From a virus: 49,239 nt of DNA. Of the stretch, positions 1 to 9,190 are shown one piece after another. The notes beneath the pieces were generated by a model. That model did no database searches and was not told the DNA's origin. It was given only the letters and a program-made list of their open reading frames with translations. The first letter of the stretch is position 1. Every line of letters begins with the position of its first letter. Both the position numbers and the translations under genes were made by a program. The stretch spans positions 1 to 49,239 of the IMG/VR virus record IMGVR_UViG_3300048586_000188. One strand, written 5' to 3'.

Positions 1-1
1 C

Positions 2-1006
2 GGCCACATGGACTACGGCAAGAAGGACCCGTCGCTCGGCTGGCGCTTCACCGACGCCTGGCTGTCGATGGCCGGCAACGGCGACAAGGGCCTGCCCAAC
101 GGCCTGCCGGTCGACGAGTGGGGCATCAAGGTCGACGAGAACTCGCGTCCGGTCGGCTCGTGCGTCGCCCGCGGCGGCGACACCAACGGTCCCGCCGCCG
201 TCTACTCCATCCAGAAGTATCTCGACTGGATGAAGGCCTACGCCCCTGCCGCCGCGCAGGGCATGACCTTCTCGGAGTCCGGCCCGGTGCCCTCGCAGGG
301 CGAGATCGCCCAGCAGATGTTCATGTACACCGCCTTCACCGCCGACCTGGTGAAGGAGGGCCTTCCCGTGGTGAACGCCGACGGCACGCCGAAGTGGCGC
401 TTCGCCCCCTCGCCGCACGGCGTCTACTGGAAGGAGGGCATGAAGCTCGGCTACCAGGACGTCGGCTCGTGGACGATCCTGAAGTCGACCCCCGACGACC
501 GCGCCAAGGCCGCATGGCTCTACGCGCAGTTCGTCGTGTCGAAGACCGTGGACGTCAAGAAGAGCCATGTCGGCCTCACCCTGATCCGCGAATCGTCGAT
601 CCAGCACCAGTCCTTCACCGACCGCGCGCCCAAGCTCGGCGGCCTGATCGAGTTCTACCGCTCGCCGGCGCGCGTGCAGTGGTCGCCGACGGGCACCAAC
701 GTGCCCGACTATCCGAAGCTGGCGCAGCTGTGGTGGCAGGCGATCGGCGACGCCTCGTCGGGCGCCAAGACCGCGCAGGCCGCGATGGACTCGCTCTGCG
801 CCGAGCAGGAGCAGGTCCTTTCACGTCTTGAAAGGGCCGGCGTGCAGGGCGACATCGGCCCCAAGCTGGCAGAGGAGCACGACCTCGCCTACTGGAACGC
901 CGACGCCGTGGCCAAGGGCAACCTCGCGCCGCAGCTCCCGATCGCCAACGAGAAGGAGCAGCCCATCACCATCAACTACGACGAGCTGGTGAAGAGCTGG
1001 CAGTAA
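2..1006 (+). CDS. glpV: ABC transporter substrate-binding protein, glycerol type (GlpV-like), 5' truncated
   Basis: The frame is open from the first bases of the window, so the signal peptide and N-terminal lobe lie outside; 334 residues are visible. The sequence has the look of a family 1 extracellular solute-binding protein (aromatic-rich, helical C-terminal lobe, with segments such as GSWTILKSTPDDRAKAAWLY). Such proteins deliver a substrate to an inner-membrane ABC permease from the periplasm. The stop lies 74 bases before glpK on the same strand. In rhizobia the glycerol importer operon glpSTPQUV ends in the binding-protein gene glpV, which supports glycerol as the substrate. The family call is firm; the substrate is inferred from the neighbour. 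A binding protein for another polyol or sugar is the alternative. Confidence 0.75.
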   Translation, partial: GHMDYGKKDPSLGWRFTDAWLSMAGNGDKGLPNGLPVDEWGIKVDENSRPVGSCVARGGDTNGPAAVYSIQKYLDWMKAYAPAAAQGMTFSESGPVPSQGEIAQQMFMYTAFTADLVKEGLPVVNADGTPKWRFAPSPHGVYWKEGMKLGYQDVGSWTILKSTPDDRAKAAWLYAQFVVSKTVDVKKSHVGLTLIRESSIQHQSFTDRAPKLGGLIEFYRSPARVQWSPTGTNVPDYPKLAQLWWQAIGDASSGAKTAQAAMDSLCAEQEQVLSRLERAGVQGDIGPKLAEEHDLAYWNADAVAKGNLAPQLPIANEKEQPITINYDELVKSWQ

Positions 1007-1026
1007 GCCTCTCGGCATGATGAACT

Positions 1027-1060
1027 GCCGCGGGCGGAGGAGTGATCCTCCGCCCGCGGC
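1027..1060. terminator. Perfect 15-bp inverted repeat between glpV and glpK
   Basis: Bases 1027-1041 and 1046-1060 are exact reverse complements around a GTGA loop. The stem is very GC-rich. There is no T-run after it (TTGAACC follows), so it is not a classic Rho-independent terminator. It may be a weak terminator, a Rho-dependent stop, or an mRNA-stabilising structure that lowers glpK expression relative to the transporter genes. Confidence 0.7.
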
Positions 1061-1080
1061 TTGAACCGATACGGGCGCAC

Positions 1081-2568
<1,488 letters not shown>

Positions 2569-2651
2569 CAGCCCCGGGGGCACGGCAACCCGCGCTGTTG
2601 CCTTATCCGCCCATTGCTGGCATTCAGGCCGCGGAAACAGTGGGAAAGCAC

Positions 2652-2957
2652 ATGTCCGCACGCATCTTCAGCCCGGCGCGCAACGCCATGCAGTCCGGCA
2701 AGGCCAAGACCGGCCACTGGGTGCTCGAGTTCGAGCCCGAGCAGCCGCGCCGCATCGACCCGCTGATGGGCTACACCAGCTCGGGCGACATGAAGAGCCA
2801 GATCCGCCTCTCCTTCGAGACGCGCGAGGAGGCCGAGACCTACGCCCGCGCCAACGGCCTGTCCTACCGCGTCGAGGAGCCGAAGGAGCCGCGCCGCCGG
2901 CAGATTTCCTACTCCGACAATTTCCGCTATGACCGCAAGACGCCGTGGACGCATTGA
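2652..2957 (+). CDS. ETC complex I accessory subunit (NDUFS4-like)
   Basis: This 101-residue protein matches the NDUFS4 (18 kDa) accessory subunit family of NADH:ubiquinone oxidoreductase, found in alphaproteobacteria and mitochondria. The diagnostic parts are ARIFSPARNAMQSGKAKTGH at the N-terminus, the WVLEFEPEQPRRIDPLMGY block, and the C-terminal SYSDNFRYDRKTPWTH. It acts at the peripheral arm of complex I on the cytoplasmic face of the inner membrane. The gene is complete and stands alone between glpK and the tRNA. It is a normal chromosomal gene and marks the chromosomal side of the prophage junction. Confidence 0.93.
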   Translation: MSARIFSPARNAMQSGKAKTGHWVLEFEPEQPRRIDPLMGYTSSGDMKSQIRLSFETREEAETYARANGLSYRVEEPKEPRRRQISYSDNFRYDRKTPWTH

Positions 2958-2983
2958 CCCGTTGTGGTTGGGGTGGCCGGCCC

Positions 2984-3060
2984 GGTCCCGTAGCTCAGCT
3001 GGATAGAGCAAGAACCTTCTAAGTTCGAGGTCGCAGGTTCGAGCCCTGCCGGGATCGCCA
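2984..3060 (+). tRNA. tRNA-Arg (anticodon TCT), probable prophage attachment site
   Basis: The cloverleaf can be drawn by eye. The acceptor arm pairs GGTCCCG (2984-2990) with CGGGATC (3050-3056), including one G-T pair. The D arm is GCTCAGCTGGATAGAGC. The anticodon arm GAAC/GTTC encloses CTTCTAA, giving anticodon TCT. The T arm pairs GCAGG with CCTGC around TTCGAGC. G is the discriminator base and CCA is encoded. Phage-type genes start 220 bases beyond the 3' end, and tRNA 3' ends are common integrase targets. The attachment role is inferred: the second copy of the core is not in the window. Confidence 0.96.
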
Positions 3061-3165
3061 GCGGCTTTGCTATCCCACTGATTTAGCGGTATATTTTGCC
3101 GCCGCCGCCCTGCATGGGCACCGCGTCGAGCCCCTTGATTCCACGAAGAGTTTCGCGATCGGCCC

Positions 3166-3187
3166 CGCACCGTTTCCGCACCGTTTC
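3166..3187. repeat. Tandem 11-bp direct repeat
   Basis: CGCACCGTTTC occurs twice in direct succession, in the non-coding stretch between the tRNA and the first phage-side gene. Arm-type integrase or excisionase sites are often short direct repeats at such a place. That role is a guess based on position alone. Confidence 0.5.
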
Positions 3188-3280
3188 GTGGCGCCAGTGA
3201 GAACGGACAAGGAACAAATTCCTTGACGGCCTGATCGGGCCGGAGCATGGTCCCCTCATCAAACGACCGGGAGAACCGAC

Positions 3281-3490
3281 ATGGCCGAGGCAGCGATTGC
3301 CGCGGGCGGCGAAGCCGTGCGCGATCTGAACCGAGAGGCGGATGAAATCATTGCCGAGTGCGGCGGCGACACGCGCGACGCGCTGATCGCCATGATCGGG
3401 CGCTGCCATATGCTGGAGGCGGAAGTGGCCATGACGCGGCCGGTCGTGTCGTTCGGTTTTTCCCGCGGCTGGCATCACCGGAGTCACTGA
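3281..3490 (+). CDS. Small hypothetical protein (69 aa)
   Basis: I do not recognise this protein. It starts at ATG 3281 with GGGAG placed 7-8 bases upstream. It is soluble and helical (EAVRDLNREADEIIAECGG), with two Cys and a His-rich end. It is the first gene inside the attachment site and is followed after a single base by the next gene on the same strand. Together with the two genes after it, it forms a small + strand cluster facing the leftward virion genes, probably expressed in the lysogen. Confidence 0.6.
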   Translation: MAEAAIAAGGEAVRDLNREADEIIAECGGDTRDALIAMIGRCHMLEAEVAMTRPVVSFGFSRGWHHRSH

Positions 3491-3491
3491 G

Positions 3492-3770
3492 ATGTCGAGC
3501 AGACGCAGTCGCGGCAGCCGCGAGTTGACGCAGGAACAGAAGGAGCGGTTCGTGGCCGCCGCCGTGGAATTGCACCGCGCCTGCTGCGAGCCGTTTCTCG
3601 ACTACCGCGAAGAGCACTACCGGACGCTCTCGACCCTCAATCAAGCGATTTGCGTCGCCCTCACCGCGATTCACGGCAGGATACCTTGGTATCCAAGCGG
3701 GCCTGGCGTCGCGGCTCTGCCGCCAGACATTCTGGCGGAGCGGGAGCGAAACCGGCAGCGGCAGGAATGA
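3492..3770 (+). CDS. Hypothetical protein (92 aa)
   Basis: I do not recognise this protein. The start ATG lies one base after the stop of the previous gene, which suggests translational coupling. The N-terminus is basic (SSRRSRGSR), the centre is helical with a Cys-Cys pair, and the end is charged (ERERNRQRQE). There is no membrane segment or signal peptide. Its place among accessory genes next to the attachment site suggests a lysogen-expressed or non-essential role. Confidence 0.6.
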   Translation: MSSRRSRGSRELTQEQKERFVAAAVELHRACCEPFLDYREEHYRTLSTLNQAICVALTAIHGRIPWYPSGPGVAALPPDILAERERNRQRQE

Positions 3771-3833
3771 AAGGATCGCTGCCGCAACTGCTTCGCACCA
3801 GCCGCGTTGAATCACGGTTTCGGAGTGCGCGTC

Positions 3834-4112
3834 ATGACGAGTTGGTGGGATGAGCCTGTTCCGGTGCGGCTGTCGGCCGGGATGACCTTCCAGGTGGCAG
3901 ACCCCGAACGAGCCGCGAAAATCCTGCTCAGCGAAATGAAGGCCGATCCCGACCGCCCCAAGCATCGCGCGGCGCGTGAGGCGCTGCTCAAGGCGCTGGA
4001 AGCCGCCGGCGATCAGAAGCGGATGCTGGCCGCGCGCAAGGCCTTCGCCGCGGCTGTAGAGGAGGCCGGCATGCTCGGCGCGCCGACCATAGCAGCTCGG
4101 CCGAGCCAGTGA
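3834..4112 (+). CDS. DUF982 family protein
   Basis: The 92-residue protein has the pattern of DUF982, a small family abundant in rhizobia. An opening tryptophan and proline motif (WWDEPVPVRL) leads into a beta-rich stretch, then helices with conserved alanines, ending in the ARKAFAAAVEEAGML block. No molecular function is established for the family. I chose ATG 3834 because GGAG lies 9 bases upstream; the longer frame would need a TTG at 3807. It lies in the + strand accessory cluster beside the attachment site. Rhizobial plasmids and prophages often carry copies, so it looks like cargo. Confidence 0.75.
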   Translation: MTSWWDEPVPVRLSAGMTFQVADPERAAKILLSEMKADPDRPKHRAAREALLKALEAAGDQKRMLAARKAFAAAVEEAGMLGAPTIAARPSQ

Positions 4113-4379
4113 AGACGCACCGGCGACGGCGCTGAATTGGTTGAGGCCGTATTAGGCGGCCGCAATGACACACTGGAAAACGGTCGGACAGGCGAGGTCT
4201 GGACAAGTGTTGCAAGGAAGGCTTGTATGCGCAGGCATGGCTCTGGGAGGAGGTTCGTGCGATGACGCAAGGCTAGCGCAACCTACGTTGCGTAGTTGAC
4301 GCTGCGTATTCATCATATCGGAACACTCCCCAGCTAACGTTCGTTGCAATGCCACAATTGCCTACCTACGCTCAGAGGC

Positions 4380-4625
4380 ATGATGCGTATGTCGAAAAAT
4401 CGCTCGAAGGCTGCATTGATCGCAAGCGGCTTCGCTGACGGGTTCTTCTCCGCCGGCGGGCTTTTCACGTCGACAAAGAAGCTCAAAGCCCGTGACTACC
4501 GAACCAGCGTCTCCGACGCTTGGGATCAGGTTGGTCGGACGATGGAGGGCGTGATGACCAAGGAGGGGGTTGTCATTGAGCAGAAAACCAACGCGCGGGC
4601 CGGTCGCACAAAGGCCGCAGCCTAA
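4380..4625 (+). CDS. Small hypothetical protein upstream of the DUF2335 gene
   Basis: I do not recognise this 81-residue protein. Several in-frame ATGs lie close together (4380, 4383, 4389), and GAGG just upstream fits the later ones best. The N-terminus is basic, followed by a short semi-hydrophobic glycine-rich stretch (ASGFADGFFSAGGLF) and a charged C-terminus. The 3' end overlaps the next gene by about 50 bases in another frame, so the two are probably co-expressed. The 267 bases upstream hold no gene that I can see and may contain the promoter. Confidence 0.5.
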   Translation: MMRMSKNRSKAALIASGFADGFFSAGGLFTSTKKLKARDYRTSVSDAWDQVGRTMEGVMTKEGVVIEQKTNARAGRTKAAA

Positions 4626-5076
4626 GCCAACAGCCGACGACGCTGTCGTCGAGGATCTCGAGCGCCAGCTTGAGCCAATCCTGCAAAACCTGCCAAAGGT
4701 TCAGCGGGATCAGGTGCTCCAGCGCGTCGTAAGCATCGTCTACCAAGAAGCATTCTCGGGCCCTATCCCTCATCCTCGACATCTTCGCGAGTACGATTCC
4801 ATCGTCCCCGGCGGGGCCGATCGCATTATCCGGATGACCGAGGACGTGCTTGAGCACAACAAGGACATCGGCCAACGCAAGATGGGGTTGGACGACAAAT
4901 ATCGCCGCCTCGGAATGTGGCTTGGGTTCTGCGCGTTCGTTCTCATGATGGTGGTTGCAGCCGTCGCTGGCGCCTTGGGCAACAACACGCTGGCCGGCTT
5001 TGTGCTCGCTTCCGGTGTGATCGGAGCGATAGCCGCCTTTATTCGCGGCAACGGCAACGCAAACGGGGACAAGTAA
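4576..5076 (+). CDS. DUF2335 family membrane protein
   Basis: This is a protein of about 166 residues with a soluble N-terminal half and two C-terminal membrane helices (about 113-135 and 138-155) joined by a short GALGNNT turn. This matches DUF2335, predicted membrane proteins common in prophages and bacterial genomes. The segment GPIPHPRHLREYDSIVPG before the helices is typical of the family. There is no ATG start. A strong AGGAGGGGG at 4561-4569 sits right before two TTG codons at 4570 and 4576, and only 4576 has good spacing. The function is unknown; roles in lysis or superinfection exclusion have not been shown. It converges on the lysis genes. Confidence 0.8.
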   Translation: MSRKPTRGPVAQRPQPKPTADDAVVEDLERQLEPILQNLPKVQRDQVLQRVVSIVYQEAFSGPIPHPRHLREYDSIVPGGADRIIRMTEDVLEHNKDIGQRKMGLDDKYRRLGMWLGFCAFVLMMVVAAVAGALGNNTLAGFVLASGVIGAIAAFIRGNGNANGDK

Positions 5077-5077
5077 G

Positions 5078-5117
5078 AAAAAAGGCCCGCGCCGACCTTC
5101 CGGTCAGGGCGGCGGCC
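5078..5117 (-). terminator. Probable Rho-independent terminator of the leftward late operon
   Basis: Read on the minus strand, a GC-rich imperfect hairpin (outer GGCC/GGCC, inner GACC-GGAA-GGTC) is followed directly by six T residues (A-run 5078-5083 on the plus strand). It overlaps the stop codon of the DUF1515 gene and lies in the short gap between convergent genes. This marks the end of the long leftward transcript. Confidence 0.65.
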
Positions 5118-5451
5118 TGCCAGTGAGCCAGGTATAGGCGGCCGCCCAGCCGCCGGCAGCCGACAGCACGAGCCACCCGATCTTGAGCAGCCAGCGGCCG
5201 AGCGTGCCGGCGCCTTCCGCCTTCGTTCTCAGCGTCGTCACCTCGACGGTGACCTTCTCCATGCCGTCGACCTTCGACCTCATCGAGCCGACGTCACTCT
5301 CCAAATGCGTCGTGCGCATCACCAGATCGTCGAGGCGGCGGTGCACGTTGGCGCGGCTTTCGTCGGCCCGGTCGAAACGCTGGTCGATCGCGTCGACCTT
5401 GGCGATGAGATCGCCCAGCTTCAGATAGACGTCGTTCAGGCTGGTGGGCAT
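5104..5451 (-). CDS. DUF1515 family protein, lysis-module membrane protein
   Basis: The 115-residue protein matches DUF1515 of rhizobial prophages. It has an N-terminal coiled coil (SLNDVYLKLGDLIAKVDAID), the block SRANVHRRLDDLVMRTTHLE, and one C-terminal membrane helix (about 84-106) ending in TWLTGRPPP. It is likely anchored in the inner membrane. It is the last gene of the leftward late operon, directly after a small membrane protein and the endolysin. A holin, antiholin or spanin-like role is therefore possible but not shown. The start ATG follows the stop of the 36-residue gene without a gap. Confidence 0.8.
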   Translation of the reverse strand: MPTSLNDVYLKLGDLIAKVDAIDQRFDRADESRANVHRRLDDLVMRTTHLESDVGSMRSKVDGMEKVTVEVTTLRTKAEGAGTLGRWLLKIGWLVLSAAGGWAAAYTWLTGRPPP

Positions 5452-5562
5452 TCATCGTCTCCGGAACGCCATCGCGGCGAAGAAGATCGCCAGCACGAAG
5501 GCGAGCGCCACGCCGGTGATGTCGACCGGCGCGACGAGGCTGGCCTCGAGAGCGGCGGTCAC
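5452..5562 (-). CDS. Small membrane protein (36 aa) of the lysis cassette
   Basis: A GTG start at 5562 overlaps the TGA of the endolysin gene in a GTGA junction, and the stop lies immediately before the ATG of the DUF1515 gene. The product has one hydrophobic helix (ITGVALAFVLAIFFAAMAF) and a basic end (RRR). This size, topology and position between endolysin and DUF1515 suit a holin-like or pinholin-like protein, or a short accessory lysis peptide. The overlaps at both ends support it as a real gene. Confidence 0.65.
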   Translation of the reverse strand: MTAALEASLVAPVDITGVALAFVLAIFFAAMAFRRR

Positions 5563-6848
5563 TTGCCCAGCGGCTTCAGCTTCGCGCCGCGGATACGGCC
5601 GTAGAGCGCGTAGAGTGAGCCGCCGATCGCAACGAGCGTAGAAACGGCCTCGACCGCGCCGATGATCGCGTCGACGATCTCGCCCTGAGCCTCCGCGTCG
5701 ACCTGCGCGCCCAGCAGCCCGGCACCGAGCGCCCCGACCGAGACCAGCGTGCCGAGGATGACGCGCGACTGGTACCACGGCTCCTGGTTGTTCGCGTTCT
5801 CGGTAATCGGGCGGACCTTCTCCTCAATCCTAGGCAACACCTCGTCGATCACCTGCGGCAAGGCCGCCTCGGCAACGGTCTTTACGATCTCCGGCACGGC
5901 GCCGCGCGTGACGGGGCTGTCCTCGTCCTTCACCAGCCTTTCCAGCGCGCCGGTGATCTTCTTCTCAAGCGCGCCGACGACGATGCCGCCGACCAGCGGC
6001 CCGACGAACGCGGCCTTCTTCGGTTCGGGATGCGCGTCGAGCACCGGGGTCGGGCGGCTGACGATGCGGTCGCCCAGCAGGAAGTCGCCGACATTGCCCA
6101 GCGCGTCGCCCGGTACGCTGAAGCTCGGGCAGGCCTTGGCGGCATACTGGTTGTGGCCGGTGATGCGCTTGACCGAGAACTTCTCCGCCAGCTCGGCGAC
6201 CAGCCACAGCAGCGAGGCGCGCTGCGCCGCGGTGCGGGTGTCCTTCGCCACTTTGCCGTCGGCCGCTACGCCGCCGACGTAGCAGATGCCGATCGTGCCC
6301 TTGTTCTTGCCCTTGTCGGCGCAGTGAGCCCCGACCTGGCCGACAGGGCGGCCTTCGAGGATCCTGCCGTCGCGATAGACGACATAGTGGTAGCCGATGT
6401 CGGACCAGCCGCGCGCCTTGTGCCAGGCACGGATGTCGGCCACCGTGAAGTCCTTGCCCTCCGGCGTGGCGGCGCAGTGCACGATGATCTCGTCGATCGG
6501 CCGCGCCGTGTCGCGCAGCACAAGGCCGCCGACATTCGGCGGCGGCGCGGCGACCGTCTTCGGCGCGATCGATGCGAGCGTGCCGCCTTTCATGGCCGAC
6601 TTGTCGGGCTCGGCCTTCGCCGCCTTCGGCTTCTCGGTGGCGCGCTTCAGCGCCGTCACGGTCTGCGGGCCGGCCTTGCCGTCGACCACGAGGCCGACCT
6701 TCTTCTGGAAGGCCTTCACCGCCCGCTCCGTGGCGGCGCCGAAGTCCGCATCGACCTTGAGCCGCGGCGAGGTGCCGGCGGCGTTGAGAAACGTCTGGAG
6801 GTCGCGGACGGCAGCACCATTGCTGCCCCGCTTCAGAAGCGTGGACAT
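5559..6848 (-). CDS. Endolysin: N-acetylmuramoyl-L-alanine amidase with peptidoglycan-binding domain and membrane C-terminus
   Basis: This enzyme cuts the bond between muramic acid and the stem peptide at lysis. The 429 residues contain a PG_binding_1 domain (about 5-70), a proline- and lysine-rich linker, and an amidase_2 domain (about 115-250). The zinc ligands fit H124, H232 and C240. K238 sits at the place of the catalytic lysine of T7 lysozyme, with the same spacing to the ligands. A C-terminal part (about 285-429) is unusual: helical, with two hydrophobic segments (361-380 and 391-415), so the enzyme may be membrane-tethered. I chose ATG 6848 for the AAGGAG eight bases upstream. The stop overlaps the next small gene. 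Confidence 0.93.
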   Translation of the reverse strand: MSTLLKRGSNGAAVRDLQTFLNAAGTSPRLKVDADFGAATERAVKAFQKKVGLVVDGKAGPQTVTALKRATEKPKAAKAEPDKSAMKGGTLASIAPKTVAAPPPNVGGLVLRDTARPIDEIIVHCAATPEGKDFTVADIRAWHKARGWSDIGYHYVVYRDGRILEGRPVGQVGAHCADKGKNKGTIGICYVGGVAADGKVAKDTRTAAQRASLLWLVAELAEKFSVKRITGHNQYAAKACPSFSVPGDALGNVGDFLLGDRIVSRPTPVLDAHPEPKKAAFVGPLVGGIVVGALEKKITGALERLVKDEDSPVTRGAVPEIVKTVAEAALPQVIDEVLPRIEEKVRPITENANNQEPWYQSRVILGTLVSVGALGAGLLGAQVDAEAQGEIVDAIIGAVEAVSTLVAIGGSLYALYGRIRGAKLKPLGK

Positions 6849-6908
6849 GGCTTTCTCCTTCCCGCCGAGGCGGGTTCCGTTAAATCGGGAGTTGGGGTAT
6901 GAGGGGCG

Positions 6909-7187
6909 ATGCCGAAGCCGCCGAAGCAGGTCGACCTTCACCCTTCAGAGTGGGACAAGGATTGGCAGCCGCCGATCGGAAATGACCTGTTACCAGGCGA
7001 GAAGCCGCATATCTGGCAGGAGTTCAAACGAGACCAGCACATGCGGCGGAAGGCGGGAGAGCCTGTCTACGGCGTCGGCTGGCCTCTGTTGCTCATGGTC
7101 TTCGCCATAATCGCCGTCCAGACCGCGTTCGCGCTCGATGCCGGTCCGGCTTGGCTGATCGCGATCCGGAACTGGTTCACGTTCTAG
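6909..7187 (+). CDS. Small single-pass membrane protein, opposite strand
   Basis: This is a 92-residue protein with an acidic and basic N-terminal part rich in Trp and Pro (SEWDKDWQPPIGNDLLPG), then one long membrane helix (about 59-80). I do not recognise a family. It lies on the + strand between the endolysin and virion genes of the leftward operon and shares its last 4 bases with the end of the converging virion gene. Its orientation suggests independent expression, as for a moron. Confidence 0.6.
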   Translation: MPKPPKQVDLHPSEWDKDWQPPIGNDLLPGEKPHIWQEFKRDQHMRRKAGEPVYGVGWPLLLMVFAIIAVQTAFALDAGPAWLIAIRNWFTF

Positions 7188-9190
7188 CGCGGCCCAACAG
7201 CCATCTCCGCGCCAGCCGTCGAGCTACCGCCCACCGTAATCGCGCGCACCAGCGGACGAGCCTTCTCCAGCAAGGCTGAGCGCGCCGCCTGACCTGCTGC
7301 CTTACGGGCCGGCGTCGTCAGAGCCTTGCGCACAACAGCCGGGTCGCGCTCTACAAGCAGCTTCGCGACTTCGCGGGCAACGCCCTCGTCCATGCCGCCC
7401 AGACCCTTGAGCACCCGCAAGGCGCCGCTGATCAGCGTAGCGCCGGGTCCGGCAGTGACGCTTGCTGCAGCTGCACTCGCGGCCTCCGCAAGTGCGCCTG
7501 CGTCCGCCTTCTCTGCATCCACGATCGAGGTGCGCGAGCCCTGCCGAACGTATTGGTAGGACTTCACCTCCTTGGCGACGTTGCCAAGGCGGGTCTCGAA
7601 CTTGCGGAAGGCGCTGTCGCTATCGAATACCGCGCGGATGGCGTTGCGCTTCGCCTGCGTACCGAAGATTCGCTTCACGACATCGCCGGCGGCGGAGGGC
7701 GTCGCCTCCACGATGTCCTGCAGTTGGCGACCAAGCCCGAGGCGCACCATCTCCTTTTCGGCCTTCGACAGACCGGCGAGTTCGTTAACGAGCGCGTCGA
7801 CGTTCTGCGTCGTCGAGGGCGAAAGGATCTCGCGGCCGCGCTGGATCGCCTCCAGCATGTCGGAAGCGGACGAATACGCCGACCGCGCCTTGGCATAGAG
7901 CGGAGAGGCCTCGTCCATCGCGCCGAGCAATTCTTTGTGCAGCGCGCTGTAGGCGGTCCCAACCTCGCCAACGCCGCCGCGGTAGGCTGCATCCTTCGCC
8001 GAACGAAGGCCACGCTGGATATAGTGCCATTCCCGAAGCGATGGCGCCCGCTTGAACACGACGCCGCCGGCGTCGTCGATCGATGCGATCAACTGCTCAC
8101 CGAACGGCCGGCCCTCAGCCTGCGCGATCTTCATGGCATTGCGGGCGGCTTCCGGCGGGATGCGCTTGGCGATGTCATCGAAGACCATCGCGTGGATGTC
8201 GCCGAAGTTCTTGGCGAACGCAGCCTCGTACTGCTGGCGTCCGAGGTTCGATCTGGTGGTGACCATGTCGGCGACGCGATTGTTGAAGGTCTTGCCGCCA
8301 TCCGGGAAAGCATCGGAAACGGCGTCGAGAACCTTCGTGCGGCTCAGCTTCTGCTGACCGTCGAGCGCTTTGGTGAGGATCGTGCGACCGTCACCTGGCT
8401 TTGCCGCGGCCGCGCGCCCAAGGCCGAGCGTATTCTCGTCCGCAACATTGATGAGCGCAGTGTCGCGCGTGTTCATGCGTGCGGCGGCTTGTTCCGGGGT
8501 CAGCCCGTCGGCGATCAGCTTGTCGTACACCTGCTTGGCCGCGCGCGCCGGCTCATCATCCATAGCGCTGCTCGCACCGCGCAAGGCTGCCCGTCCGGCC
8601 CGTAGGACGCCGCGGCCGATCTCTACCAGCCCCGTCGCCGCGCCCCCAACGCCAGCACCGAGTGCTCCACTTTTAATGGCGTCTGCAGCTGTTCCCGTGA
8701 AGCTGTCGGCCTCGCTGTCGCCGACGCCCTGGATCGCCGCAAGGGTTCCTGCCTCCTTCGCTCCCTGCACGATTCGGCCAGCGACCGACGCCGCGGCCGG
8801 CGCCTTGGCAAGGACACCTGTGCCGACGCTGCCAGCGATCTCGGCGGCCGTGCCGAACGCTCCGGTGCGTTCGCGGGCGCGCTCCTCGAGGATTTCCTGT
8901 GCGCGCCGGCTGACCTCATAACCGCGTGAGTAGCCCTCACCGCGGATCATGCCGCCAACACCGCCGGCGAGACCGGCGACCTTGTCCTTCAGGCCAAGCA
9001 CGAAGCTGTTGCCGAACAACTGACCGATGCCACTTTCTCCCGACGGATCGAGCTTCTCGAGCTGGTCCGCGAGGGCCACGGCGTCGGTTTCCACATCATC
9101 TACCGGCTGCATTTCGAAGCCAGCCGGCGGAGAGGGCGTAGCCTCCACAACGAAGCCGGGAGGCGGGGGCGGTGTCTTGGCGTCGGTCAT
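7184..9190 (-). CDS. Large virion protein, candidate internal/ejection protein (668 aa)
   Basis: I cannot assign a family with certainty. The N-terminus is proline-rich (TPPPPPGFVVEATPSPPAGF), followed by a glycine/alanine-rich hydrophobic stretch (about 65-180) and a long helical remainder without a clear enzyme motif. Such proteins at the end of a podovirus virion operon, after the muramidase, are usually internal proteins ejected with the DNA to span the cell envelope. I chose ATG 9190 because it overlaps the upstream stop (ATGA). Three neighbouring genes (9187-10152, 10154-10747 and 10747-12450) probably act with it. Confidence 0.75.
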   Translation of the reverse strand: MTDAKTPPPPPGFVVEATPSPPAGFEMQPVDDVETDAVALADQLEKLDPSGESGIGQLFGNSFVLGLKDKVAGLAGGVGGMIRGEGYSRGYEVSRRAQEILEERARERTGAFGTAAEIAGSVGTGVLAKAPAAASVAGRIVQGAKEAGTLAAIQGVGDSEADSFTGTAADAIKSGALGAGVGGAATGLVEIGRGVLRAGRAALRGASSAMDDEPARAAKQVYDKLIADGLTPEQAAARMNTRDTALINVADENTLGLGRAAAAKPGDGRTILTKALDGQQKLSRTKVLDAVSDAFPDGGKTFNNRVADMVTTRSNLGRQQYEAAFAKNFGDIHAMVFDDIAKRIPPEAARNAMKIAQAEGRPFGEQLIASIDDAGGVVFKRAPSLREWHYIQRGLRSAKDAAYRGGVGEVGTAYSALHKELLGAMDEASPLYAKARSAYSSASDMLEAIQRGREILSPSTTQNVDALVNELAGLSKAEKEMVRLGLGRQLQDIVEATPSAAGDVVKRIFGTQAKRNAIRAVFDSDSAFRKFETRLGNVAKEVKSYQYVRQGSRTSIVDAEKADAGALAEAASAAAASVTAGPGATLISGALRVLKGLGGMDEGVAREVAKLLVERDPAVVRKALTTPARKAAGQAARSALLEKARPLVRAITVGGSSTAGAEMAVGPR

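Noticed and set aside
3083-3487. Minus-strand frame whose end (GIKGLDAVPMQGGGGKIYR) faintly recalls the N-terminus of phage integrases
   Set aside because: It is antisense to a gene with a better ribosome site, stops before any catalytic motif, and the resemblance is too short. A broken integrase start here would also be in an unlikely direction.
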